From Pieris napi (taxonomy: Eukaryota > Arthropoda > Insecta > Lepidoptera > Pieridae): 64,000 nt of DNA. This document shows positions 33,935 through 45,543 of the stretch, piece by piece; position 1 is the first letter of the stretch; each line of letters opens with the position of its first letter. The stretch is from the NCBI RefSeq assembly GCF_905475465.1, contig NC_062240.1, positions 7,083,001 through 7,147,000 of the forward strand, read 5' to 3'. Both the position numbers and the translations under genes were made by a program. The notes below the pieces were generated by a model. That model was not told the origin of the DNA and did no database searches. It was given only the letters and a program-made list of their open reading frames with translations.

Positions 33935-34060
33935 CTACATATTCCGTTGGCGCGACCGAAAGTGAGCTTGGCCCTCCGAAACTAGAGAACGCCACGGGTA
34001 CTTGGAGCTGGCGTAAGTTTCTACGGCATGTTTCCAGCGATATCTGGGCCTGCCCATGAG
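33935..34060 (-). pseudogene. LINE ORF2 C-terminal relic
   Basis: One minus-strand frame reads GRPRYRWKHAVE and then WRSLVSEGQAHFRSR before a stop. The pattern GRP..RW..(D/E)...W..L..EA..H is usual in the last 50 residues of several LINE reverse transcriptase ORFs. No further LINE sequence is attached upstream. The call rests on this short pattern. Confidence 0.45.
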
Positions 34061-34752
34061 TCAGCGGTCGCATTATACGAAAAAATTTGAATAAGTAAAT
34101 TTATTTATTAGCAGACGGTCACCTGTAAAAATGGTCTCAACAGGAATAAGCCGATGTGCTTTTTTAAACGTGAACTTTGGATTGTTACCTTGGCATACTA
34201 TTAGTAACAAACCCAATGTCCACGTTATATAAAACCTATATTTTCTTTTATTTAAATAAAACTTTTTAACAGACTATCTAACAACGCTTTGAAATGTCGA
34301 AATAAAATTCAAATTGACAATATACATAAATCCGCTAGATAAGTTTTATTCAATTAATATGTATGTATTTTTTAAACAGTTTAATCACAGAGGTGTTAAT
34401 ACTGAAGCAGTTTTACCAACTATAACTTCACACAGAACAATGAATTAAGAATGAAGACAAAGTAGTTCCTATGCGAAATATTTAAAAATACAACTTGTAT
34501 TTCAGAAAGAATTGTAGACTTTTCACGAGCTAATAAATTGTTTCTCTCGGAAACGGATTGCTCTGAAAGTGGGTAGCAGCTCTAAAGATACATTAGGTAT
34601 TTTTAATAGCATAGCAGTAAATATCACGAGTTACGTAACAAGACACTATAAAACCTCATTTATTTTTCTTTTTAATTTTTCATTAAGTAAGTCTCTGACA
34701 CACAAGCCGGCTTCCTAAAGTTCGTTCGCCCTTTGAGTAACTGCTAAACTGT
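34061..34752. other. Intergenic, nothing recognised
   Basis: AT-rich sequence without a repeat match. Confidence 0.35.
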
Positions 34753-35080
34753 GTATATGTCACCGTAAAATTGTAAAAACCGTTAGATTGTAATCTATCT
34801 CGCGAGATTATAAACTGTCGAAAGATTGTGAACCTCAACGAACTGCTTACAAATTAACGTATTATTATTCGGTAGTTATATGAAATTGTTGGGAAGTAAA
34901 ATTAATCTGTAATTGACCAAAGAAGTTTGAATGATAACTAAATTAGTGTAGTACAATCTACCGAATAATAATACGTTAAATTGTAAGCAGTACGCTGAGG
35001 TTCACAATCTTTCGACAGTTTATAATCTCGCGAGATAGATTACAATCTAACGGTGTTTACAATTTTACGTTAACATATAC
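34753..35080. mobile_element. Foldback element with ~125-bp arms
   Basis: The left arm (about 34753-34877) contains GTAAAATTGTAAA, CCGTTAGATTGTAATCTATC, TCGCGAGATTATAAACTGTC and ACGTATTATTATTCGGTAG. The right arm (about 34955-35080) is the inverse with few differences. About 77 bp separate the arms. Outermost bases GTATATGT / ACATATAC. The duplication is unresolved. Confidence 0.8.
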
Positions 35081-35577
35081 AAAAAACGAATAATTATAAA
35101 TAATGTATGATAATTTCTAAACTAAGAATTAACATACATTCGTTTAACCTCACGTTGCTGTTAATTGTATAATTTCGTTTATGTAAAATACAACGATCAT
35201 AGGTTACTTAATAAAATAACATATTAAACGCATTGGTGGGTTCTTGAGAAATAGTAAAATAATACATATTTAGTAGAGGATGTTACTATGGTTAATAATA
35301 TAATTGTAAATGTTTGTATTGTCTATATATATTCGCTATTGATGTTCTGATAGGTTAATAGATTTTTAATTACCTGCTCCATATGCATCCACTTAAAAAC
35401 ATTGCCGGAAATTCAATAATAAAAAAAATACATGAATATATATTAAATATTGATACTTACACAAATTGAAATATTATTCACAATTTTAATGCTACCGCGT
35501 TAACAAAACAGCACAACAAAAAGTTGCGCTAAAGCCTTTCTGAGTTATGTATTTGTTTTGTGATCATTTATTTTTTT
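35081..35577. other. Intergenic, nothing recognised
   Basis: AT-rich, no signal. Confidence 0.35.
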
Positions 35578-35756
35578 TAAAGGCAAATAGGTGATCAGTC
35601 TTCTGTACCCGACGAACGCCGTCGATTTTTTGGGTCGGTGTGTCGGTTTCCTCTTGATGTTTTCCTTCACCCCACGAGAGAGTGTTAATGTGCACATAGA
35701 CTTTTCAGTCATGGATTTTCATCCATTGTATCCACCAACATTGCTCCTTCTTCCAG
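35578..35756 (-). mobile_element. Degraded SINE fragment
   Basis: The minus strand preserves the middle of the family (ATAGGTGATCAG, GCCGTCGATTTTTTGGGTCG and TGTCGGTTTCCTCTTGATGT as plus-strand text) and CAACATTGCTCC near its 5' end. Boxes A and B are not recognisable. Confidence 0.6.
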
Positions 35757-36351
35757 TAAAATAAAATCTATAAAAATATATTAAATGCGTAATAACTTAC
35801 ATATTTTATTTATTCCAAACAGAGCGTTAATCTGCTAATATTTTGTAGTGGCCCGAACTAAATGCATTTTTTTCATTTATGCAAATGGGCGTTCTCATTC
35901 GTGCAAATAAATGATTTGATTCTGATTTGAATATTAATATGCCGGCAATTTTGTCGATGTTTTATAAAAATGTATTCAAAATAAAGTTTTGTTGAAAACA
36001 CTTAGTTTTGTTATGTAGATAAAAAATATAGATATTCTATAATAAAATATTCTTGGAGGACATTTGCGTGCTTATGTCATTTTAAATTTAGATTTTTCAT
36101 GGGACTGGACAATGGATTGCTGACTATCTCATCTGAATTCTTTTCCATTTGGTTGCTTGAACGCGATGGACGTGTATGCTATGTGAGATAGGTCATCTGC
36201 TATTGATTTGTTTTCTAAATTAACTAACTTTCTGGTGATAGAATAAAGAATTTAAAGTATATATGATAAATAATAGACACTTAACGATACTATTATGTCT
36301 AAATACAAAATGGTTAACAGAGAGATTTAAACATCAATTCGTTATTATCTG
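35757..36351. other. Intergenic, nothing recognised
   Basis: AT-rich. No frame of note. Confidence 0.35.
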
Positions 36352-36460
36352 CCTTGCGATTCTGTAACTCACTTATCGAACACAGCGGGTTTCGCAGCGG
36401 CGGTCACGTTCAAATCAGTCGTGAAGCAGTCATTTTATGTCGAGTTACAGAATCGCAAGG
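36352..36460. mobile_element. FB element, copy 3, internally deleted
   Basis: Only 109 bp: left end CCTTGCGATTCTGTAACTCA, the CAGTCGTGAAGCAGTCATTT block, then directly the right end GTTACAGAATCGCAAGG. CTG flanks both sides (36349-36351 and 36461-36463), so both termini are intact and the loss is internal. Confidence 0.85.
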
Positions 36461-36886
36461 CTGAACTTTAACTATGTATATCTTAGAAAATCACTGTACA
36501 AGTCCCGTTACTAATAGGCCTCTCAAATCAAATAAACATTATTTTCAAGGGAAAAGCTTAATTTACAGCGCTAGGGTTGAGTAGAGGTTTTGTTAGAGTA
36601 TTTCTTTATTTGCTTGTATAACTCGCTAAAGCTTTCACGCCATTCATCTCACATCTTGTGAAGCCGTTATATTGAGAGAAGCACCGAGTGACTACGCCGA
36701 CACACGGATGATAAAACGTGAGCAAACGACCTAATGGAAAATATTCTTACTGTCGTATAACAGAATTTCCATTCACTAATGCAAAAGGAAACTTTGTCAT
36801 ATTTTCAATATATTCGATACAGCGTTTGAAATATGCGAATGAGACGAATAATATATATAATAGATTTTTTTTTAATAGATGTTAAA
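36461..36886. other. Intergenic, nothing recognised
   Basis: AT-rich; no signal. Confidence 0.3.
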
Positions 36887-37211
36887 TCTTAATATATATA
36901 AATTACGTGTCACGTTGTTTGTCCGCTATGGACTCCTAAACTATCGAACCGATATCAATCAAATTTTCACACCGTGTGCAGTTTGATCTAACTTAAAAGA
37001 TAGGATACCTAACATCTCAATTTATACCCGCAATATTATTTTATTGCAAATATTTGTTTATTATTTGATACAATTCTAATAGATGCCGCTGTGTTAAAAG
37101 TACCAATGTTTCACATATTAAGCTATCTTCCTTTCACATAAGTTCTCTTACCGTTTCCCTTGAATAGTTTAGTACTATGTAATATAACAAAAACCTTAGC
37201 CAGTCTGCTAG
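36887..37211 (+). mobile_element. Helitron-like element, subfamily H3 (putative)
   Basis: Begins TCTTAATATATATAAATTAC after A and ends CCAGTCTGCTAG before T. The 5' region with CTATGGACTCCTAAACTATC has a Helitron-type layout but differs from H1 and H2. The 3' hairpin is weak. No second copy is present to confirm the ends. Confidence 0.5.
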
Positions 37212-37308
37212 TAATGTACTAAATAGTAATTTATAAACTCTTATATTAATTTTCTCTTTTAATCTTTAGCTGAAGAGCTCAGATTATTTATCGCAGTATA
37301 CATTTTTA

Positions 37309-37433
37309 CAGCAGGAGCCGTTTCGGCCTGGAGGCTCATTTGGTGATGATTCCGCCGCCCATGGACGCTACCAGAAGGCTCGCAAGAGCGTTGCCGGCCT
37401 TTTAAATAATTGTAACGCTCTTTTCTTAAAGGA
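37309..37433 (+). repeat. Family T dispersed repeat, copy 6
   Basis: CCTGGAGGCTCATTTGGTGA, TCCGCCGCCCATGGACGCTA, GCGTTGCCGGCCTTTTAAAT and CGCTCTTTTCTTAAAGGA in order. Confidence 0.7.
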
Positions 37434-39626
37434 TTAAAGCCTAGGCAATTTAATAAGTAATATATAATTTATATTATGTACCTATTATAATTCTTTACCC
37501 ACACAAACGTAATAATATACACACGAAACAAAATGAAATCTATCTGTTTAGTTATTACGAATTATTTTTCCGGTCTTTCTATACTATTGCACAATATTCA
37601 CATAAAACAAGTGGCAAAGAGCTCGCAAATAAATCACGTACAGCGTGGAAGTGCGCTAAAACCTCACATCAGCACGGACTGACAATTTGATTAACCATTA
37701 TTGACAGAATTGAATGAAGCGAACAAAAAACAAATTTTATTCCAAATCCGACAATAGCGTTAGATGGGTTGTATATTTTAATTGAATCTCGCATAAATAC
37801 ACGCTCCATCCGGTTTATTTTTTAATTTATTTGTTCGGTGGAATTTGGTAAATAATCAAAAGATTTTTATATGTAAAGTGGAAATGCCTTTACGCATTTC
37901 TATGCGCTGCTAATAGTTTCAGGCGTGCGCACTTCATCCTATGATAGAGGAACAAAACCGGCTTGTTTTGGATCCAAATGTGTCTGAAATTATTGAACGA
38001 TAACATAAAATTTATTATATTTAGTAATCCTCTCAGGAACCAAATACGAGACTATTATTTGTTTATATGACGTCGAAATATGACAATGTATATTGTAATT
38101 TATTGTATAAGAGAAAACAATTCAAATAGAAAATTACAAACTAAAATTTACTAATTTGCAATGACGTCTTTTAAAGCAATAATTATGTAACAAATAAGAG
38201 ATGTTTTAAGGGTAAAGGAACTGTGTAACGATCGCAGTACAAAGGCATGACTTGAATACATTTATTGCATTCCTGTAAAATATTATTGCAGATAAATTGC
38301 ATATTTCGCTTTGTATTTATCAAAGCCTGTCGAACTATGTACTGTAAAATATGTGAAATACTAGTAACTCTGAAATTTCAGACATGAATTTCAGTAAAAC
38401 TCTACATACCGACTTCAAATTAAGGCCGTCGTAAAATCTTTTTAAAACTGAATGATTTCGTATAGCTACGTAAATGTATGTTCATACGAGAATCGACGAG
38501 GGTTTGCATATTTTAATTCTTGATATACCGGACCGGTTTGTTACTTTACATTTTATATTGATATTTGGTTATCCCCGTGGCTATGTTCGCGTCTGAGACC
38601 AAGTATATTGCTTTCTAGTTGAAAAAAATTACCGTTTAACTACGCCATTAATTTAAGTATCACAATTTTAAGTCGTATGCGAAATAAGAATTATTATATA
38701 CTATACTAGTACTACTAACTACTTTATACTAAAGCCTAATACTTTGTATTACATGGAATCAAAAATAGATAACAATAAATGCAAAAGCTTTTTGTAGCAC
38801 TTGCAAAATAGAGCCTTTAAGTAAGCAACGGCAAGATTGGGTTAGGTTAAAAATAGGTTTTATTGTATGCTTACAGTTATGTTCTGACCTATGTAAGACA
38901 ACTGTGTATAAAGACGAGACTCTAATACTGTAGACAGTATAATATTTAACGTGCTTTGAAAACTATTAGTAGTCAGTACAATTGGTCAGATAAGTTTGGG
39001 ATATACATTTGAATTACAATAATAGTGACAGCGTGGGAATAACTTGTGAGACAATTTAATTGCAGAAAGGATTACTTTATTATATTAATAGTAATTCTAA
39101 TATTAGTAATACTACTTACTTATATTACTTACGAAATTTCACATACTAACGTTTATCTGTAATTACATAAGCTTATTTTTGTACTAATATGTCTAATACA
39201 GAGTCACTATGTTCATTGTCAATAACTGTATTTTTATACTTAAATGTTTAATGTATATAAACTATTAATAATAATAAAGCCACTTTAATTCCATACTGTT
39301 AAAAATATATATATCAAAAACTCATATCGAGTTTAATTTTGTTATTCTTAGTCTACGTTCGTTATTGTTATTTCTGTATTTTATGGACCCCTTTTGGCTC
39401 CTCCCGTTTAACATATGTACGGTCTCTGTTCTTTTAAATTTTAACTTTTTCTCTAAGTTAACTAACATAAGCATAATATATTTTAAAGTGTCACAAGCAA
39501 GAAGTGTAGCCTTTTACTTTGCAAGCCGAGAACGTGACTTGAACTGTAGACTTTTGTATCAATTTGGGCGAAATTTTTGTATATTTCGTTTAGGCATGGG
39601 TTCACTAGGGTTCATAGTAATATTAC
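37434..39626. other. Intergenic, no gene seen
   Basis: About 2.2 kb of AT-rich DNA without repeat families or motifs recognised. The 88-codon frame at 39365-39631 is Phe-rich and ends where the LINE relic begins. Confidence 0.4.
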
Positions 39627-39897
39627 CGTGACATTCGCATCAGCTGGATCCAGAGAGTGACGAATGACAGGGTCCTTCAACGAATCGGGACGACACGAAA
39701 GTTTATGCAAACTCTTAAAATACGGAAAGTAGCATATCTTGGACACGTTTTGCGTTATCACCGATACGACTTGTTGCAGCTTAGTCGTGGTTGCAGAACG
39801 TACGAAAGTGGACCGGCATCACATCCGCCGACGCTTTTTAGACTAGCGCAAGATACCCGGCAATTCAAGTTTTTAACAGCTAACCTTTAACAATACC
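39627..39897 (+). pseudogene. LINE reverse-transcriptase ORF C-terminal relic
   Basis: One frame gives RISWIQRVTNDRVLQRIG, then RKVAYLGHVLRYHRYDLLQL. This matches the usual post-RT region of RTE/CR1-like LINE ORFs (W..RVTN..VL.RIG...I..RK..YLGH..R...Y.LLQL). A frameshift just after LLQL puts the remaining reading (VDRHHIRRRF) in another frame, and no RT core precedes it, so it is an isolated dead fragment. The 77-codon frame at 39657-39890 is part of this relic, not a host gene. Confidence 0.7.
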
Positions 39898-39924
39898 ATC
39901 AGAAGAATCAGAATGAATAAAATT

Positions 39925-39982
39925 CCCAAAAAGTCGACGGCTTTTGTCAGGCACAGACGGCTGATCACCTACTTGCCTATTA
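39925..39982 (+). mobile_element. SINE central fragment
   Basis: CCCAAAAAGTCGACGGCTTT, TGTCAGGCACAGACGGCTGA and TCACCTACTTGCCTATTA match the middle of the SINE. Both ends are missing. Confidence 0.7.
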
Positions 39983-41347
39983 TAAAATTTAAGGACAGGC
40001 AAGGTAATTTAAAGACGGTTCTCTAATTAATCAGTATTTCTTTTTATATGTTCTGTATTAAGAATGTTGCTTATAATTCTATTGATTCTTCAAGTATTCT
40101 CCGTTTCTTCCTTATCGCTTCTATGGTAAAATTACCTCTGAGCTTTGCTTTGGTTCGTGGGAATAAATGATTGTTGCAGTACATCGTGTCAGGGCGAAAC
40201 CCTTAAACTCGATAAAACCAATTGTAAACGGCCCGAGATTGGCTTAATAATTAAATGTCAATAGAAATCTATCATACCCACGTAGTTAAGACCACAATGA
40301 AAGATGTAATAAATCAGGACACAAAATCAAAATATATTATTACTCATAAAACCAAACCAAAGTTTGTAGTTTCCTCAAAGTTTCCAGCTGGCTGGATCTA
40401 AAACAGTGCCACCTGGGTGCCAGTTTTTCTAGGATGTTTCAAACTGATAGTTCACCACATATAATGCGAAAAATAGCACCGTCTATGCCGCAACGGCTAA
40501 GAAATGGCAATAATAGCATTCTTAAGGTGATTGCTGTCAGGTGGGATGCCTCTACCAAGATCCTGGGTCGAGGTAGTGATAGGTGTATTTTATAATAATT
40601 AGAGTGTTCTAACATCACTAACGTAGATTATTTAGGAAATTTGTTAGTAATTTACAACATTTTATGGACATTTTTGGTCTGAATATTATTGTCTTTAAAT
40701 GAAATTATTGTTAATTGATTGACTTGATTTAGATTGGAATATTGCAAATATGAATTATATAGCTTGCAACAACTTTTCAAGCTAAGTATTTTAAATAAAT
40801 TAAAGTTATAAATTAAGTTAAAGTACTTTTAACTAGTAGGTATACAGCGTTTAAGTAGAAATAACCTTCAACTGTTTTTTGATTAAACCCAATCTCAACC
40901 CAGTTTTAATTAAAAATTATAGCTACTTTATCAAATTCATGGCGTATGGCCAAGTGTTATCATATCAGCTACTTTGCGTATAGAGGCATTTAAAATTTTA
41001 TGAGCACATAAATAACTTGTGAGCCGCGAGGGTAATATCCTCCCCCTACTGCCCTCCTATGAATTATTATTAATTTAAAGCTGCCCTTCTACGGATGGAA
41101 TTCTGGAATATTTAACTTGGATGCCCCTTTAATGAATAACGTAGGTCATTAGTAACTTTGAAGTGTATTCGTGTATCCATCTAAGAGATGAAATATATCT
41201 TTTAAAGCAAACATGCTATACACATTCTGCCTTACCGCGTGCCATGGCGTACAAAGATACATGACATGTCCAAACACCAATCTAAAGAAGGTTTATACTT
41301 TTGTTTTGACAACTGACAGGTGATTTTAATCATACATTAAATAATAA
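39983..41347. other. Intergenic, no gene seen
   Basis: AT-rich. A slightly GC-richer tract at 40380-40580 has broken frames. No repeat family recognised. Confidence 0.35.
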
Positions 41348-41690
41348 TCTAATATATAAAATTCTCTTGTCACAATGTTCGTTCCCATACTCCTCTGAAA
41401 CGAATCGACCGAGTCTTATGAAATTTTTTATGTATATTCAGTAAGTCTGAGAGTCCGCTACAATCTAGCATTAAAACACCTAAGTGATAAGGGGCGTCCA
41501 CCCCAAAAAAATATTTGTAGGTTTTTAATTTTTATTATATGGCATTAAAAATTACATATAACCCATAATGTGCACCCCTCTACGATGAACCCCTATTTTT
41601 AATTATATCAGATAGTTATTTTTATTGAACTAAAACATTGTTTCTTAGAAATTATATACATGGCAAAACAACGTTTGCCGGGTCAGCTAG
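41348..41690 (+). mobile_element. Non-autonomous Helitron, subfamily H2, best-preserved copy
   Basis: Begins TCTAATATATAAAATTCTCT after A and ends GGGTCAGCTAG before T. Eleven bases before the end lies a perfect hairpin GGCAAA-ACAACG-TTTGCC (41662-41679), the Helitron 3' transposition signal. At 343 bp it has no coding capacity and depends on an autonomous partner not in this window. Confidence 0.85.
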
Positions 41691-42376
41691 TATTAATATA
41701 AGAATTAGATATTAAAACCATAAAATGTAACTACCTGGAAATTGTAGGAAATTAATAAATATTAAAAGCATTAATTTATAAGTAAAATTTCCAATTTCTT
41801 GTGCCTTTTGTCACTGAAATGAACTGATATAAGACGGTATTAATTTTCCGTAGTCGCGGACGCGCCTCACCTCCATTCAGCGCCTGTGATTTACGAACGA
41901 ATAAAACGCTATTGCTCTTATATTTTCAGTCTTCGCCCAGAGATGTAATTTTAAAATCTATTTGAAATGAAATAACTGAGGAAATTGTCTGTATTCAGGA
42001 AATCAGATATGCATATTTCTTATCGTAATTAAGTTTGGTTACGCGATGTTTTGTTTATTACGTATTAATTATGGTTAAATGTTATATTTGTTTAAAATCT
42101 AAAATCAAAACATTTTATTTAATATTTTAATTATTACTATTACTATGTGTGTAAAGATTATTAATTATAAAATGTTAAATCAATGGCATATTGCTTTAAG
42201 TTTCGCTCTTTATTTGTAGGTCTACTATTTATGAAAGCAAGTAGATGCTACGCCCTAGAGTCTCTGAACACGATGTTCAAGTAATTCATAAAAAGTGCAC
42301 GTCCACAAGTCGTGGGATTAATCGTAAAACAACCTAAGTATTGGTGGTGTTATGCGTTTACAAGCCACTTATCACA
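41691..42376. other. Intergenic, nothing recognised
   Basis: AT-rich. No frame of interest. Confidence 0.3.
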
Positions 42377-42379
42377 CTA

Positions 42380-43634
42380 TAGTCTAGTCGACAAGTTGAA
42401 AATGGAACAAAATAGAGATACTACTCTTAAAATTATGTGCGATAGCTCATTTTATCCGGAATGACGTCCAGAAAAATGTGCTAAAAGCGTGTATTAGCAC
42501 ATAAAAAATTGCAAAAGTTATAGACCATTAAAGATGAAAAAATAATGGCATTTAGTTTTTTGCCAATATTTAATAAACTATTAATATTTAAGAAATTTCA
42601 AATAAGGATTCTGAAAGAGGAGGAAATTTCTAATAAAAAACTCCTGACTCCCAGAACTCTATCTCTATTATTTATAATGTTAATTTAACGCTGAAAATAG
42701 GTCTGCGGTTGACATTTTTAGGATTCGCGCGTGGCGTCAAAAGCGACTACGGCACATTAATTAATTTATTTAAGGTATTGAATATTTTTTTTTAAATTTG
42801 AAAAAATTATGGTGTGTTTTGAACACTATAATTAATTTATTCCCGTTGAAAATTTTACTTAAAGTTAATTTTTCAACAAGTTAAATAATTGTTAACTAAC
42901 GAAATTTTCTCGAACGACCGTCTTAATTGTAAGTGAAAAAAAATGTTTAAATAATGGTCGTAAAAATATTTTGCTTCGTAGAGCCTTTCTTACATACATA
43001 TTTAACAAGATCGTGCCATAAAAGTTAAAAAAATATTTATACTTTGTTTATAACAATTTTTTTACTTAAACAAAAACTTAAAAATCCATGTAATGATGTT
43101 AAAAAAAATTTTTTTTTTCTAAATCATCATATAATAGTTTTTTTATTAATACAAGATATTTATTGATTTGCAAAAAAAAAAATTCCCGCCATTTGTTGAT
43201 AATTTTTTTTTAAACAAATTGATTAAATCAATATTTTTTAAAAAAAATTTAACACAACTTTATTACATTAAAAATTTTATGATTTTTAAAAAAAAAATTT
43301 TTCCTTAATAACAATTTTTAATTGTTTATAATCGTTTTTTTTAATTTTCTATTGTTTAAATAATTAGTTAAGAAATTTTTTTTATACTTATTATTTTCTA
43401 TACTTTTTTCTTTTGAAATTTCTTAAATATTAATAGTTTATTAAATATTGGCAAAAAACTAAATGCCATTATTTTTTCATCTTTAATGGTCTATAACTTT
43501 TGCAATTTTTTATGTGCTAATACACGCTTTTAGCACATTTTTCTGGACGTCATTCCGGATCCAATGAGCTATCGCACATAATTTTAAGAGTAGTATCTCT
43601 ATTTTGTTCCATTTTCAACTTGTCGACTAGACTA
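42380..43634. mobile_element. 1.25-kb foldback element with 221-bp arms
   Basis: Arms at 42380-42600 and 43414-43634 are inverse copies with very few differences: TAGTCTAGTCGACAAGTTGA at one end and its inverse at the other. The 3-bp CTA flanks both sides (42377-42379 and 43635-43637). The 813-bp middle is extremely A/T-rich with many homopolymer runs and no open frame. This fits a non-autonomous DNA transposon; superfamily not assigned. Confidence 0.88.
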
Positions 43635-43637
43635 CTA

Positions 43638-44067
43638 ACGTAATTTGGTTGTCTAGTAATTTTCTTGTAAAGTCCTTTTTTTTGTTTTACCTTTAAACAG
43701 AATGTAAACAATTTATTACAAAGTGCAGTATTAAAAGATGTGCATCCACTAACTTACAGCCAGCTAACAAAATTACCAACTAGTTTACGTTTTAATAAAA
43801 AAATTAAGCGGAACTTTTTCAGGCGAGAACACGTACGCTAGAGCAATTTTTCTCAGAGTTTTGAACGAAATTTACAATTCTATTTCATACTTCAGCGTAG
43901 TAAACTGCGCCGGTACGTTGGGAGGAAATGAGGGAGTGGGATTGTTTTCAAACCAACCAGGTAATGAGAGATAATTCTAATAGATCGTTCATATGTTTAT
44001 GGCAAAGGAAAAACTGTACTTTGATATAATTGATTCACTCGACCTAAATAAACCAAATTATTAGACT
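43638..44067. other. Intergenic, nothing recognised
   Basis: AT-rich with one moderately GC patch at 43905-43960. Confidence 0.3.
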
Positions 44068-44176
44068 TGCAACGAATATTCGGTTACTATTCGGTATTCG
44101 GCCTATTCGGCTGCTTTTATTATATTCGGCCGAATACCGAATATCTACATATTATTCGGCCGAATACCGAATACTT
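44068..44176. repeat. ATTCGG-based repeat with internal palindromes
   Basis: ATTCGG occurs many times in direct and inverted order. The 20-base block ATTCGGCCGAATACCGAATA appears twice (about 44124 and 44155), preceded by CTATTCGGTATTCGGCCTAT. It may be a minisatellite or the end of an unidentified element. The 96-codon frame at 44067-44357 starts in it and is not a gene. Confidence 0.7.
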
Positions 44177-44830
44177 AAATAATATATTTTGTCATAGAGA
44201 AATAATTGCTAAAATTAAAATCGATTGCTTACGTATATATTCTTATTTTCATTTCTGTTATAATCATTTAAGTAGTCATTGGTACATAACACAGGTAGAT
44301 AATCATCTTCTGAATTGGAAAAACGGAGGATTCTATGTATTTGAATTATTGTGGTAATCAAAATTTAGAAGGGTAAGGTTCTCATTTCTTTTATAATCAT
44401 TCATTAAGTAGTCATTGGTAAATAAAACAGGTACATAATTTAGTCATTTTCTGTATTAAACAAGTTAAGAATTTTTCTATGCATTTGAATTATTTTCATA
44501 ATCAAAATTTAAGGGGAACTGCCGAATATACTATTCTACAAATTATTGTTTACTCTGTTGTCATTTTTAAGGCATGTATGCTTGTGCATACGAGTTAGTA
44601 GTATGTAGTATGTAGTAAGACATAGAAAAAATTCCTAAAACAAATTTAAAAAAAAGTTTCGGTATTAACAATTTTATGTGCCTTAAAACATCTTTGGAAG
44701 TGCATACGTGAATGGAGAAGTAGTATATTTCTATTGTATAGTAGCTATATCTTATTTTTCGTAATAGAAATTATAAACAGGCGTTTTACGGTAATATTTT
44801 TTTTCTTGACTATATAGTATTAATAATGTA
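44177..44830. other. Intergenic with a short degenerate duplication
   Basis: The segment near 44255-44350 (ATAATCATTTAAGTAGTCAT, TTGGTACATAACACAGGTA) recurs in altered form at about 44390-44490, a local direct duplication of roughly 100 bp. Confidence 0.45.
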
Positions 44831-45081
44831 CCAGCAGTGTTGCGCTAGTGGCTTCAGCTTGCCAATCTCATCACTGAGGTCGTAGGTTCGATCCCCGGCT
44901 GTGCACCAATGGACTTTCTTTCTATATGCGCATTTAACATTCGCTCGAACAGTGAAATAAATCATCCTGAGGAAATCGGCTCTCCTTAGACCCAAAAAGA
45001 AAGATTGATAAATGATTATGAAACAGATACAGAAATCTGAGGCCCAGACCTAAAAAAAGGCTGTAGCGCCACTGATTTATT
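44831..45081 (+). mobile_element. tRNA-derived SINE, internally shortened
   Basis: Box A region reads TTGCGCTAGTGGCTTCAGC, box B GGTTCGATCCC, followed by GGCTGTGCACCAATGGACTT. The central region is shortened, then TGATTATGAAACAGATACAG and the GCCACTGATTTATTTTACTT end follow. Confidence 0.85.
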
Positions 45082-45300
45082 TTACTTTTTGTATACATAC
45101 ATATATAATATTATAATATATACATTATACACATTGTTAATTTTTACACTAAACTTCGTAACCGTAAAAAGATTATTCGCTACATCTAACAATGCTTTGT
45201 CAAAGGTCAAGCATTACATAGGTCAAGTATATCGACACAACATTAGTTACCTACCTATTTGTGGATACAAATCTATATTCGTGTTTTATGTTCAGCTCTG

Positions 45301-45540
45301 CCCTGCGATTCTGTAACTCACTTTTCGAACTCACACAGCGGTTTTCGCATCGGCGGTCGCTCTGAAATCAGTCGTGAAGCAGTCATTTTATGATTTGGCA
45401 TTCTAATAAACAATAAACTACAAGCTCCCATCTTTTCAGAATGCAAATCATAAAATGACTGCTTCACGACTGATTTCAGAGCGACCGCCGATGCGAAAAC
45501 CGCTGTGTGAGTTCGAAAAGTGAGTTACAGAATCGCAGGG
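45301..45540. mobile_element. FB element, copy 4, complete palindrome
   Basis: 240 bp, two arms of about 107 bp that are near-perfect inverses, starting CCCTGCGATTCTGTAACTCA and ending with its inverse. The centre contains AACAATAAACTACAAGC. Flanked by CTG on both sides (45298-45300 and 45541-45543). Confidence 0.92.
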
Positions 45541-45543
45541 CTG

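Noticed and set aside
39365..39631. An 88-codon plus-strand frame before the LINE relic.
   Set aside because: Phe-rich, no motif, and no continuity with the relic's frame.
44067..44357. A 96-codon frame with repeated RPNTEYL.
   Set aside because: The peptide repeat is produced by the ATTCGG minisatellite.
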